Source: an uncultured Pseudomonadota bacterium (GTDB lineage Bacteria > Myxococcota_A > Polyangia > HGW-17). From it: 13,608 nucleotides of DNA. Below the pieces are notes generated by a model. It made no database searches, was not told where the DNA came from, and worked only from the letters and a program-made list of their open reading frames with translations. The translations under genes and the position numbers were made by a program. The DNA lies in the NCBI GenBank assembly GCA_938004375.1, contig CALKWH010000282.1, forward strand, positions 1-13,608, written 5' to 3'. Each line of letters begins with the position of its first letter. Position 1 is the stretch's first letter. This document shows positions 1-6,966 of this stretch, piece after piece.

Positions 1-59
1 CCGACGTTTTGGGGATGCAGGTAATGTTGTTTCACTTTTTCTGAAGAGTCCCAGGCCAT
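1..59 (-). CDS. NifU/IscU-like Fe-S cluster scaffold protein, N-terminal fragment (runs off the left edge)
   Basis: Only the first 19 full codons plus part of a 20th are inside the window: MAWDSSEKVKQHYLHPQNVG. The pattern S-E-K-V-(x)2-H-(x)2-(x)-P-x-N-V-G is the characteristic start of NifU/IscU scaffold proteins, which assemble [2Fe-2S] and [4Fe-4S] clusters with a cysteine desulfurase. The start is well supported: a GGAGG (65-69 on the complementary strand) lies 5 nt before the ATG at 57-59, and a plausible promoter lies just upstream. The catalytic cysteines lie beyond the edge, so NifU cannot be told from IscU, and the identification rests on this short motif alone. Its position 71 nt after gpsA, with its own promoter, suggests a separate transcription unit. 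Confidence 0.6.
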   Translation of the reverse strand, partial: MAWDSSEKVKQHYLHPQNV

Positions 60-83
60 GAGGACCTCCGTTAGACGTGGCTA

Positions 84-111
84 ATGGTAATTCGGAGCTT
101 CATATTGTCAA
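84..111 (-). promoter_or_regulatory. Putative sigma-70 promoter of the NifU/IscU-like gene, with a flanking dyad
   Basis: On the minus strand a perfect TTGACA (106-111) is followed after 16 nt by TACCAT (84-89), a 4/6 match to TATAAT. The implied transcript would start near 77, giving a leader of about 18 nt that contains the GGAGG ribosome binding site. The inverted repeat ATTCGG (114-119) / CCGAAT (90-95) brackets the -35 box and most of the spacer. It could be an operator for a regulator of Fe-S genes, or chance. I see no strong terminator for gpsA in 60-130. Confidence 0.4.
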
Positions 112-130
112 TGCCGAATCGGGAAGAAAA

Positions 131-1150
131 TCACACGCCGTCCGCCTTGAGGGAGCGCGACAAAATGCTCCACAGGGCCTCCTGCGGTTTCTGCGACAGG
201 TACAGGCCGTCGTAGACCGCCTGGGTGATGGGCATGTCCACCTGGTGCTTCTGGGCGAGCATGTACGCGGACTTGGCCGTGGGGACGCCCTCGGCGACGG
301 ACTGCGTGGACTTCAGGATGTCCTGGAGCGACTCACCGGCGCCGATGCGCAGGCCGACGGTCCGGTTGCGCGAGAGCTCGCCGGTGGTGGTGAGCACCAG
401 ATCCCCCAGGCCGGAGAGCCCGAAGAACGTCTGCGTGTGCGCGCCCATGCGGGCCCCGAGGCGGGCGATCTCGGCCAGCCCGCGGGTGATGACAGCGGCG
501 CGGGTGTTGTTCCCCAGCCCCATGCCGTCGGTGGCGCCGGCGGCGATGGCGATGACGTTCTTGAGGGCGCCGCCCAGCTGGACGCCCATGAGATCCAGGG
601 TGGTGTAGACCCGGAAATGCGGCAGGTGCAGGCACTCGGCCACCTCGCGGCCGATGCTCTCCCGGGGGGCCGCCAGGGCGACGGAGGTGGGCAGACCGCG
701 GACGACCTCGTCGGCGAACGACGGGCCCGAGAGCACGCAGAAGCGCGACGAGATCCACGGTGAGAACAGGTCGTCGAAGATTTGGCTGACCAGGTGCAGG
801 GACTCCTGCTCGATGCCCTTGCTGGCGTTCACGACGATCGCGTCCGGGGGCAGAAGCTCGACGCCGAGCTCGGTCCACGTGGGGCGGATGTACTGGGTGG
901 GGATGACGTTGACCACCAGGTCGGCCCCGGCGAGGACCCGCTCGGGGTCACGGCTGGCCAGGATGCCCGGCGCCAGCGGGACCCCGGGCAGAAAGCGCGG
1001 ATTCTCGTGCTGTTCGTTGATGGCGAGCTCGACGTCGGCCTCGCGCACCCACTGGTACACGGTGGTGTGGCGGGTGGCCAGGAGATGGGCCAGCGCGGTG
1101 CCCCAGGCGCCGGACCCCATGACCGCTATCTTGCTGGCGGGGGAGAGCAT
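131..1150 (-). CDS. gpsA: Glycerol-3-phosphate dehydrogenase [NAD(P)+]
   Basis: GpsA is a cytoplasmic enzyme that reduces dihydroxyacetone phosphate to sn-glycerol-3-phosphate, the backbone precursor of phospholipids. The 339-residue length is normal for the family. The N-terminal Rossmann fold shows the dinucleotide motif GSGAWGTALA (residues 12-21). Further family signatures are NASKGIE (Lys111), SGPSFADEV (141-149), GGALKNVIAIAAG with the likely catalytic Lys197, and GLSGLGDLVLT (244-254) followed by SRNR. The start ATG lies 21 nt after the stop of the small ribbon-helix-helix gene, with only a weak AAGGCAGAG-like ribosome binding site, so translation may depend on the upstream gene. It is probably co-transcribed with that gene from the promoter at 1420-1448, with possible read-through from the gat operon. 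Confidence 0.97.
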   Translation of the reverse strand: MLSPASKIAVMGSGAWGTALAHLLATRHTTVYQWVREADVELAINEQHENPRFLPGVPLAPGILASRDPERVLAGADLVVNVIPTQYIRPTWTELGVELLPPDAIVVNASKGIEQESLHLVSQIFDDLFSPWISSRFCVLSGPSFADEVVRGLPTSVALAAPRESIGREVAECLHLPHFRVYTTLDLMGVQLGGALKNVIAIAAGATDGMGLGNNTRAAVITRGLAEIARLGARMGAHTQTFFGLSGLGDLVLTTTGELSRNRTVGLRIGAGESLQDILKSTQSVAEGVPTAKSAYMLAQKHQVDMPITQAVYDGLYLSQKPQEALWSILSRSLKADGV

Positions 1151-1171
1151 GGCCCGACTCTGCCTTGGGGC

Positions 1172-1375
1172 CTATTCGTCGTCGTCCTCGTCGCCGAAGT
1201 CGATGGAGGGGATCTTCTTGATGTCGGCGCGGGCGATCTTCCAGGCGCGCTGGACGATCCAGGACAGGCTGCGGTCCTGGCGGGCCGCCTCGGCCTTGAT
1301 CTCCTCGAGCATCTCCACGGGGAAGTACAGGCTCTGCTTTCTCTTGTCGGTGCCTTTGCGTTCAAAATCGTCCAT
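1172..1375 (-). CDS. Small ribbon-helix-helix protein (TIGR04563-like), probable DNA-binding regulator
   Basis: A 67-residue protein with the ribbon-helix-helix layout: a short basic strand KRKQSLYF (11-18), helix 1 (about 21-33, EMLEEIKAEAARQ) and helix 2 (about 37-49, LSWIVQRAWKIAR), then a strongly acidic tail (GDEDDDE). The core QSLYFP...RSLSWIVQ-AWK-A matches what I recall of a small deltaproteobacterial family (TIGR04563); the family name is from memory. The start at 1375 was chosen over the upstream in-frame ATG at 1420 because GAGGAGG sits 6 nt before it and the likely promoter -10 box covers 1420. Proteins of this fold act as dimers that insert the strand into the DNA major groove; the target here is unknown. 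It lies between mtnA and gpsA and may regulate its own promoter. Confidence 0.85.
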   Translation of the reverse strand: MDDFERKGTDKRKQSLYFPVEMLEEIKAEAARQDRSLSWIVQRAWKIARADIKKIPSIDFGDEDDDE

Positions 1376-1416
1376 GGTGCCTCCTCGCGCGGGTCCGTCA
1401 GGATCCCGATGTGTGC

Positions 1417-1448
1417 GCAAGTATGCAAGGGGCGGGAGAAAAAATCAA
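1417..1448 (-). promoter_or_regulatory. Putative internal promoter for the RHH gene and gpsA, with direct repeats over the -10 box
   Basis: In the 76-nt gap after mtnA the minus strand has TTGATT (1443-1448), a 17-nt spacer and CATACT (1420-1425); each hexamer matches consensus at 4 of 6 positions. The predicted start near 1413 gives a leader of about 38 nt to the RHH gene. Two CTTGC repeats, 8 bp apart (1425-1429 and 1417-1421), lie over the -10 box and could be an operator for the RHH protein itself. No terminator is visible after mtnA, so read-through from the gat operon is also possible. Confidence 0.45.
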
Positions 1449-1451
1449 CCC

Positions 1452-2495
1452 TTATTCCCGATTTTTCATCAGGGCGGGCAGGGTCTCGCGGTAGGACGGC
1501 CGGACCGCCCCGCGCTCGGTGACGATGGCGGTGATCAGGGACCCCGGGGTCACGTCGAAGGCGGGGTTGAACGCGTCCACGTCCTCGGGGGCGACCCAGA
1601 CGTCGTCGACGCGGCGGACCTCGTTGGGGTCGCGCTCCTCGATGACGATGTCGTCGCCGGTGGGGCAGGCCAGGTCGACCGTGCTCGTGGGGGCGGCGAT
1701 GTAGAAGGGGACGCCGTGGTGGGCGGCCAGCACCGCAAGTTGGTAGGTGCCGATCTTGTTGGCGGCATCCCCGTTGGCCGCCACGCGGTCCGCGCCCGTG
1801 ACGATGGCGTCGACGGCGCCGCGGCGCAGGAGGAGACCTGCGACGGTGTCGGCCACGAGCGTGACCGGCAGGCCCTCGCGGTGCAGCTCCCAGGCCGTCA
1901 GCCGCGCGCCCTGCTGGCGGGGCCGGGTGTCGTCGGCGTACACCCGCGCCAGGCGGCCGGCGTCGTGCAGCGCGCGGACGATGCCCAGGGCGGTGCCGTG
2001 GCCGGCGGTGGCCAGCGCGCCGGCGTTGCAGTGGGTGAGCACGGTGAGCCGGCCCGGTGGCAGTGCGTCGAGCCCGTGGCGACCGATGGCCAGGCAGGCC
2101 GCGAGATCCTCGGTGGTGACGGCCTCGGCCTCTTGGGCGAGCCGGTCGGGCCACTGGGCCACCGGGGTGGCGTCGGCCACGGCGAGCAGGCGGGCCACCG
2201 CCCAGGGCAGGTTCACCGCGGTGGGCCGGGTGGCCACCAGGCGCTCGCCGGCCGCGCGCAGGCGGGTCCGGGCGTCTCCGTCGCTCAGGCCGGCGGTGGC
2301 CAGCTCCCGGGCTGCGAAGGCCACCCCCCACGCGGCGACGCAGCCGATGGCGGGGGCGCCGCGCACGGCCATGGTGGAGATGACTTCGGCACAGCCGTCG
2401 CATCCGGTCACGTCGAGCCAGCGCTCCTCCCGGGGCAGGAGCCGCTGGTCGAGTACCCGCAGGACGTCATTCTCGAGGAAGAACGGGCGGATCAT
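1452..2495 (-). CDS. mtnA: S-methyl-5-thioribose-1-phosphate isomerase (MtnA/eIF2B-like family)
   Basis: A 347-residue aldose-ketose isomerase that converts methylthioribose-1-phosphate to methylthioribulose-1-phosphate in methionine salvage. Family motifs are present: STMAVRGAPAIG (40-51), THCNAGALAT with the catalytic Cys156, DDTRPRQQGARLTAWEL (188-204), and GADRVAANGDAANKIGTY with the catalytic Asp236, then AAPTSTVDL. The start ATG at 2495 overlaps the gatB stop (ATGA), so it is translationally coupled to gatB. No other methionine-salvage gene is in the window. MtnA-type enzymes can also process 5-deoxyribose-1-phosphate derived from 5'-deoxyadenosine, a by-product of radical-SAM enzymes, so the physiological substrate is open. 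The last residues (MKNRE) end 76 nt before the RHH gene. Confidence 0.93.
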   Translation of the reverse strand: MIRPFFLENDVLRVLDQRLLPREERWLDVTGCDGCAEVISTMAVRGAPAIGCVAAWGVAFAARELATAGLSDGDARTRLRAAGERLVATRPTAVNLPWAVARLLAVADATPVAQWPDRLAQEAEAVTTEDLAACLAIGRHGLDALPPGRLTVLTHCNAGALATAGHGTALGIVRALHDAGRLARVYADDTRPRQQGARLTAWELHREGLPVTLVADTVAGLLLRRGAVDAIVTGADRVAANGDAANKIGTYQLAVLAAHHGVPFYIAAPTSTVDLACPTGDDIVIEERDPNEVRRVDDVWVAPEDVDAFNPAFDVTPGSLITAIVTERGAVRPSYRETLPALMKNRE

Positions 2496-3943
2496 GCCAG
2501 CAGCTCTTTCAGCAGGGCGGTGACCGCGGCGGCGTCGGCCTTGCCGCGGGTGCGCTTCATCACCTCGCCGACGAAGAAGCCCAGCACGTTGATCTTGCCC
2601 TTGCGGTACTTTTCCACCTGCGCGGGGTTGGCGTCCATGAGCTCGCGGCACATCGCCTCGAGCTCCCCGTCGGCGCCCACCGAGCCGAGCAGGCCGGCCG
2701 CGGCGGCCAGCGCCCGGGGATCCCGCTCGCCGGCCAGCAGCCGGGCGAACACGTCCTTGGCATTGCGCCCGGTGAGCTCGCCGCCCTCGACCAGGACCAC
2801 CAGGGCGGCCAGATCCTCGGCGGCCACGGGGATCTTCCCCGTGTCGCGGAAGGCTCCCAGCAACTCGGTGAGGATCCAGTTGGCGAGCTTCTTCCCCAGG
2901 GCCGGGCCGCCGGCCTGCGCCACGCAGCGCTCGAAGTACGGGGCCAGCTCCAGGTTGTTCATGAAGATCTCGGCGTCGTACGGCGTGAGCTGGTACTGCG
3001 CCACCAGGCGGTCCTTGAGGGCCAGCGGCAGCTCGGGGGTCTGCGCGGCGAGCTCGTCGATCCACGCCTGGGGGATCTCCAGCGGCGGCAGGTCGGGCTC
3101 GGGGAAGTAGCGGTAGTCCTCGGCTTCCTCCTTGGTGCGCAGGACCTTGGTCTGGCCCAGCGCGGGGTCCCACAGGAGGGTCGCCTGGACCACGGCGCCG
3201 CCGGCGTCGAGCACGCCCGCCTGGCGCTCGATCTCGTACTCGATGGCGTCGGACACGGCCTTGAACGAGTTGAGGTTCTTCATCTCGGTGCGGGTGCCCA
3301 GCTTCGACGCGCCCCGGGGACGGATCGACACGTTGGCGTCGCAGCGCATGGAGCCCTCTTCGAGGTTGCCGTCGCAGATGCCCAGCGTGCGCAGGATCTG
3401 CCGCAGCGCCCGGAGGTAGCCCACGGCCTCGGCGGCCGAGGCGATGACGGGCTCGGACACGATCTCGACCAGCGGCACGCCCGCGCGGTTGAAGTCCACC
3501 AGGCTGAAGTTGGCGCCCGCGTCGGCGTGCATGTTCTTGCCCGAGTCCTCCTCGAGGTGGATGCGGGTGAGGGTCACCCGGCGGCGCTGGCCATCGGCGA
3601 GCTCGAGGTCGACGGCGCCGCCCTCGCAGTAGGGCTCGTCGTACTGGCTGATCTGGTATCCCTTGGGCAGGTCGGGGTAGAAGTAGTGCTTGCGGGCGAA
3701 GCGCGAGCGATGACGGATGCGGCCGCCCACGGCCAGCGCCAGCTTCACGGCGAAGGCCACGGCCTCGCGGTTGACCACCGGCAGCACGCCGGGGAGGCCC
3801 AGCACCACGGGATCCACGAGGGTGTTGGGCTCCACGCCGAAGCGGTAGGGCACGGCGGTGAACATCTTCGTGGCCGTGGAGAGCTGGGCGTGGACCTCCA
3901 GGCCGATGACGGGTTCGTAGCGGTCGAGCACGGCCGGGTTCAT
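2492..3943 (-). CDS. gatB: Aspartyl/glutamyl-tRNA(Asn/Gln) amidotransferase subunit B
   Basis: GatB (483 residues, normal length) binds misacylated Glu-tRNA(Gln) or Asp-tRNA(Asn), activates the side chain with ATP and uses ammonia channelled from GatA. Visible signatures are [12 protein letters not shown] near the N-terminus, [51 protein letters not shown] and [13 protein letters not shown]. The last 150 or so residues look like the helical YqeY-type tail that contacts tRNA. The start at 3943 gives the canonical N-terminus ([20 protein letters not shown]) and overlaps the gatA stop by 4 nt; the GGAGGTGGCC run inside the gatA end serves as ribosome binding site. Its own stop overlaps the mtnA start by 4 nt. 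Confidence 0.98.
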   Translation of the reverse strand: MNPAVLDRYEPVIGLEVHAQLSTATKMFTAVPYRFGVEPNTLVDPVVLGLPGVLPVVNREAVAFAVKLALAVGGRIRHRSRFARKHYFYPDLPKGYQISQYDEPYCEGGAVDLELADGQRRRVTLTRIHLEEDSGKNMHADAGANFSLVDFNRAGVPLVEIVSEPVIASAAEAVGYLRALRQILRTLGICDGNLEEGSMRCDANVSIRPRGASKLGTRTEMKNLNSFKAVSDAIEYEIERQAGVLDAGGAVVQATLLWDPALGQTKVLRTKEEAEDYRYFPEPDLPPLEIPQAWIDELAAQTPELPLALKDRLVAQYQLTPYDAEIFMNNLELAPYFERCVAQAGGPALGKKLANWILTELLGAFRDTGKIPVAAEDLAALVVLVEGGELTGRNAKDVFARLLAGERDPRALAAAAGLLGSVGADGELEAMCRELMDANPAQVEKYRKGKINVLGFFVGEVMKRTRGKADAAAVTALLKELLA

Positions 3944-5436
3944 CGGGCCACCTCCTCGCTCAGGGCGTCGGGCGCGACGCGGCCCGCGAGCTCCGGGAAC
4001 AGCGCCTCGTGGCGACGGGCGAAGGCGAACAGCGTCTCCTCGTGGCCGGGGCGCGCCATGACCTGCAGGCCCACCGGCAGCGCCGGGGGCGCGTCCACGC
4101 CGTCGGCGGCCGTGAAGCCCGCCGGGACCGACAGCGCGGGGACGCCGGCGAGGTTGGCCACCACCGCGTACATGTCCGAGAGGTACATCGACAGCGGATC
4201 GCCGAGGAGCGCGCCCAGGCCGAACGGCGGCGTGGGGACGGTGGGCCCGGCGAGCACGTCGCAGGCCTCGAAGGCGGCGGACACCTCGCGGCGGATGAGC
4301 GTGCGCACCTGCTGCGCCTTGCGGTAGTAGGCGTCGTAGTACCCCGCCGACAGCGCGTAGGTGCCCAGCAGGATGCGGCGCTTGACCTCGGGGCCGAAGC
4401 CCTGTCCGCGGGTGCGGGAGTACAGTTCCTCGAGGTTGCGCGCGCCGACGGCGCGCATCGCGTAGCGCACGCCGTCGTAGCGGGACAGGTTCGAGCTGGC
4501 CTCGGAGGTGGCCAGCAGGTAGTAGATGGCGATGCCGTAGCGGGCCGAGGGCAGGGAGACGTCGACCAGCGTGGCGCCGGCGGCCTTCCAATTCGCCAGG
4601 GCGGCGTCGATGATCCCGCGCACCCGCGGGTCGAGGCCCTCGGCGAGGAACTCACGCACCACGCCGACGCGCAGGGGGCCTTCGGGCGCGGGGGCCGGGG
4701 CCAGTTGGTCCGGACGCAGGCTGGTGGCGTCGTGGGGATCGTGGCCGGCGAGCACGGAGAAGAGCAGGGCGGCGTCGTCGGCGGTGCGCGCGAGCGGGCC
4801 GATCTGGTCCAGGCTCGAGGCGAAGGCGACCAGGCCGTGGCGCGAGACCCGCCCGTAGGTGGGCTTGAGCCCGTGCAGGTGGCAGAACGAGGCCGGCTGG
4901 CGCACGGAGCCGCCGGTGTCCGAGCCCAGGGCCAGGGGTACGAGGCGGGCGGCCACGGCCGCGGCCGAGCCGCCGGAGCTGCCGCCGGGGACCTGGCGCA
5001 GGTCCCAGGGGTTGCGCACGGGGCCGAACGCGCTGTTCTCGTTGGACCCACCCATGGCGAACTCGTCGAGGTTGGTCTTGCCCGCGATGACGGCGCCCGC
5101 GGCGCGCAGTTTTTTCACCACGGTGGCGTCGTAGGGCGACACCCAGCCCTCGAGGATGCGGCTGGCGCAGGTCGTGGGCATTTGGCAGGTCACGATGTTG
5201 TCCTTGACGGCCACGGGCACGCCGGCGAGCGGTCCCGGATCCTCGCCGGCGGCGATGCGGGCGTCGAGGGCGGCGGCCTCGGCGGCGGCCCGGGGGTTCA
5301 CGTGCAGGAAGGCGTTGAGCGTGGGGTTGAACCGGCGGATGCGGGCCTCGAAGGCCTCCCACACGGCCACGGCGGTGAGCTCGCGGGCCTTCACGGCGCG
5401 GGCGAGCGCGACGGCGGTGAGGCTACACGGATCCAT
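3940..5436 (-). CDS. gatA: Aspartyl/glutamyl-tRNA(Asn/Gln) amidotransferase subunit A
   Basis: GatA (498 residues, slightly above the usual 485) is the amidase-signature subunit that hydrolyses glutamine to feed ammonia to GatB. The catalytic Lys-cisSer-Ser triad can be read directly: Lys78 in VAVKDN, Ser153 in the Gly/Ser-rich [10 protein letters not shown] segment, and Ser177 in [14 protein letters not shown]. The C-terminal part ([25 protein letters not shown]) is also typical. The start at 5436 lies inside the end of gatC, with GGAGGGAGGCGAGC directly before the ATG, so the two are translationally coupled. A full GatCAB set implies that this organism makes Gln-tRNA and/or Asn-tRNA by the indirect route; which one cannot be told without knowing whether GlnRS and AsnRS are present. 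Confidence 0.98.
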   Translation of the reverse strand: MDPCSLTAVALARAVKARELTAVAVWEAFEARIRRFNPTLNAFLHVNPRAAAEAAALDARIAAGEDPGPLAGVPVAVKDNIVTCQMPTTCASRILEGWVSPYDATVVKKLRAAGAVIAGKTNLDEFAMGGSNENSAFGPVRNPWDLRQVPGGSSGGSAAAVAARLVPLALGSDTGGSVRQPASFCHLHGLKPTYGRVSRHGLVAFASSLDQIGPLARTADDAALLFSVLAGHDPHDATSLRPDQLAPAPAPEGPLRVGVVREFLAEGLDPRVRGIIDAALANWKAAGATLVDVSLPSARYGIAIYYLLATSEASSNLSRYDGVRYAMRAVGARNLEELYSRTRGQGFGPEVKRRILLGTYALSAGYYDAYYRKAQQVRTLIRREVSAAFEACDVLAGPTVPTPPFGLGALLGDPLSMYLSDMYAVVANLAGVPALSVPAGFTAADGVDAPPALPVGLQVMARPGHEETLFAFARRHEALFPELAGRVAPDALSEEVAR

Positions 5437-5731
5437 GCTCGCCTCCCTCCACGATGCGGGGCACCTTGAAGAAGCCGTAGCCGCTGTCGGGGGCGGCTTT
5501 GAGATATGCTGCCGGCGGGACCTCGGTCTCGGCGGGGACGTCCGGCCGCAGCGTCAGGTTCACGTCGAGCACGTGGGCGGTGGGCTCCACCCCCTCGGTG
5601 TCCACGCCCTGGATCATCTCGACGTAGGACAGGATGCGCCCCAGCTGGCCCTGCATCGCTTCGACCTCCTGAGCGGAGAGCTCGAGGCGGGCGAGCCGGG
5701 CGATCTTCAGCACGGTCTCTCGTTCGATCAT
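5423..5731 (-). CDS. gatC: Aspartyl/glutamyl-tRNA(Asn/Gln) amidotransferase subunit C
   Basis: GatC (102 residues) is the small subunit that wraps around GatA and helps it fold and bind GatB. The sequence shows the family pattern: [13 protein letters not shown] near the N-terminus, a helix with [21 protein letters not shown], then the extended tail with LRPDV and [14 protein letters not shown] residues (here [13 protein letters not shown]). The start at 5731 gives the usual [14 protein letters not shown] beginning; AAAGGGA about 8 nt upstream is a moderate ribosome binding site. It is the first gene of the operon. Its last 14 nt overlap gatA. Upstream, 126 nt separate it from the stop of the protease gene on the same strand, and this gap holds a candidate promoter and a GC palindrome. 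Confidence 0.95.
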   Translation of the reverse strand: MIERETVLKIARLARLELSAQEVEAMQGQLGRILSYVEMIQGVDTEGVEPTAHVLDVNLTLRPDVPAETEVPPAAYLKAAPDSGYGFFKVPRIVEGGEHGSV

Positions 5732-5763
5732 GGTGCATTCCCTTTCCCGGCGCCGGCCTTGGC

Positions 5764-5781
5764 GGTCGGGCCGGCCCGACC
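5764..5781. repeat. Perfect 18-bp GC palindrome in the leader of the gat operon
   Basis: GGTCGGGCCGGCCCGACC reads the same on both strands. In the predicted gatC transcript it would fall roughly 20-40 nt after the start and about 32 nt before the start codon, where it could form a hairpin. GC-rich repeats of related sequence flank it (CCGACGGTCG nearby). It might act in leader-mediated control or as a binding site for a dimeric protein, but in such GC-rich DNA it could be incidental. Confidence 0.5.
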
Positions 5782-5808
5782 CGACGGTCGTCCGGGCGCG
5801 GCAACAGC

Positions 5809-5837
5809 TTTATAACAGAACGGCCCCGCCCATTAAA
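5809..5837 (-). promoter_or_regulatory. Putative promoter of the gatC-gatA-gatB-mtnA operon
   Basis: On the minus strand TTTAAT (5832-5837) and TATAAA (5809-5814) are separated by 17 nt. The -10 box matches TATAAT at 5 of 6 positions, the -35 box only at 3 of 6. It is an AT-rich island in an otherwise very GC-rich gap between the protease gene and gatC. The predicted leader is about 70 nt. Confidence 0.4.
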
Positions 5838-5857
5838 GGGAATAGTGGGAGTTGGGA

Positions 5858-6946
5858 TCAGGCCTCCTGGCGGGACTGGGTGGCCCAGGGGCAGCCGAAG
5901 GTCTCCACGAGGTGGTTGTCCAGCTCGTCGGCCTTGTGGCCCAGGCCGACCAGCTCGTCGCCGATGCGGTCGCGGGCCTCGGGGTCGTCGAGGTCGGCCA
6001 GGTGGGTGCGGTAGGAGAGGTGGATCACGTCGTTGCTCATGGTGAACTGGTACGGCGGCACCGGATCAGAGAGCACGTAGGTGTACAACTCCACCAGGTT
6101 CTTGCGGGGCAGCTTCACGAGCGGCGCGGCCGAGAACAGGAAGGCATCGCGGTAGGTGAACACGCGCACCAGCGAGCTGCCCCGGTAGTAGGTCCAGAAC
6201 TCGGCGGAGCCCTTGCGCGCCAGCACCGGATCGATGCCGGCGGCCGCCAGGCGGTCCTCGACGAACTGCTCGACGAAGTTCAGTTCACGCACCTCGAACA
6301 GGCCCGGGTCGAGCTTGACGCCGCAGTTCTCGCAGTACTCCACCGGCTCCGAGAGCAGGCCGGCGCAGGACGGGCAGCGCACGTGGAAGCCGTCGGTGAC
6401 GCCGTCCTCGCGGAACATGGCGATCTCCTCGGCGATGTACTGCGCGGGCAGCGCGAAGCCGATGTTCTGCGCGTCGCGGTACATCATGGTGTTCATGCCC
6501 ACCACCTCGCCGTTCTCGTTGACCAGCGGGCCCCCGGAGTTCCCCGGGTTGATCGCCGCGTCGGTCTGGATGTAGCGCACCTCGCGGTCCACGTGGTCGG
6601 TGGACGACACGATGCCGCGGGTGACGGTGAAGGGCAGGTCGTAGGGGTAGCCCAGGGCGTACACCGGCTCCTGCTGCTTCAGGGGGCGGTCCTCGACGCC
6701 GAGGGACGGCAGTTCCAGCGCGCGCCCCACCGAGACGAACGCGATGTCCTTCTGGGGGTTCACGGTGAGCACGTGGCCCAGGAGCTTCTCGCCGCCGGGC
6801 AGCTCCACGGCCACCTGGCGCTCTCCGTCCACCACGTGGTGGTTGGTGATGATGGCGCCCACGTCCGCGTTCCAGAACCCGGACCCCGTGGCGACGCCGC
6901 AGATGATCTTCACGACCGATTGCTTGATGTGCTCGATGTTGTCCAT
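5858..6946 (-). CDS. HtrA/trypsin-like serine protease with zinc ribbon and C-terminal YbjN-like domain, apparently cytoplasmic
   Basis: A 362-residue protein with three parts. Residues 1-175 are a trypsin-like (S1C, HtrA-type) protease: catalytic His37 in TNHHVVD, Asp67 in QKDIAF and Ser137 in INPGNSGGPLV. Residues 188-212 hold two CxxC pairs (Cys191/194 and Cys205/208), a rubredoxin-like zinc ribbon. Residues about 235-352 form an alpha/beta domain that resembles YbjN-type domains and also the middle of the neighbouring protein. HtrA proteases usually have a signal peptide and PDZ domains; this one has neither, since the chain starts MDNIEHIKQSVVKIICG, so it probably works in the cytoplasm. 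The start at 6946 follows AAGGAGG with 7 nt spacing. It lies 20 nt after the stop of the 369-residue partner gene and is surely co-transcribed with it. Substrate unknown. Confidence 0.88.
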   Translation of the reverse strand: MDNIEHIKQSVVKIICGVATGSGFWNADVGAIITNHHVVDGERQVAVELPGGEKLLGHVLTVNPQKDIAFVSVGRALELPSLGVEDRPLKQQEPVYALGYPYDLPFTVTRGIVSSTDHVDREVRYIQTDAAINPGNSGGPLVNENGEVVGMNTMMYRDAQNIGFALPAQYIAEEIAMFREDGVTDGFHVRCPSCAGLLSEPVEYCENCGVKLDPGLFEVRELNFVEQFVEDRLAAAGIDPVLARKGSAEFWTYYRGSSLVRVFTYRDAFLFSAAPLVKLPRKNLVELYTYVLSDPVPPYQFTMSNDVIHLSYRTHLADLDDPEARDRIGDELVGLGHKADELDNHLVETFGCPWATQSRQEA

Positions 6947-6966
6947 CGTCGTGCCTCCTTCAAGTC

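Noticed and set aside
90..119. ATTCGG/CCGAAT dyad as a gpsA terminator
   Set aside because: The stem is only 6 bp with an 18-nt loop and no following T-run, and the downstream promoter overlaps it; an operator is the better, still weak, reading.
654..3110. Plus-strand open frame of 818 codons across gpsA, mtnA and gatB
   Set aside because: It runs antisense to three well-identified genes and their gaps; Ser/Arg/Ala-rich composition is typical of high-GC shadow frames.
4009..5469. Plus-strand open frame of 486 codons opposite gatA
   Set aside because: Shadow of gatA; Gly/Ala/Val/His-rich without domain signatures.
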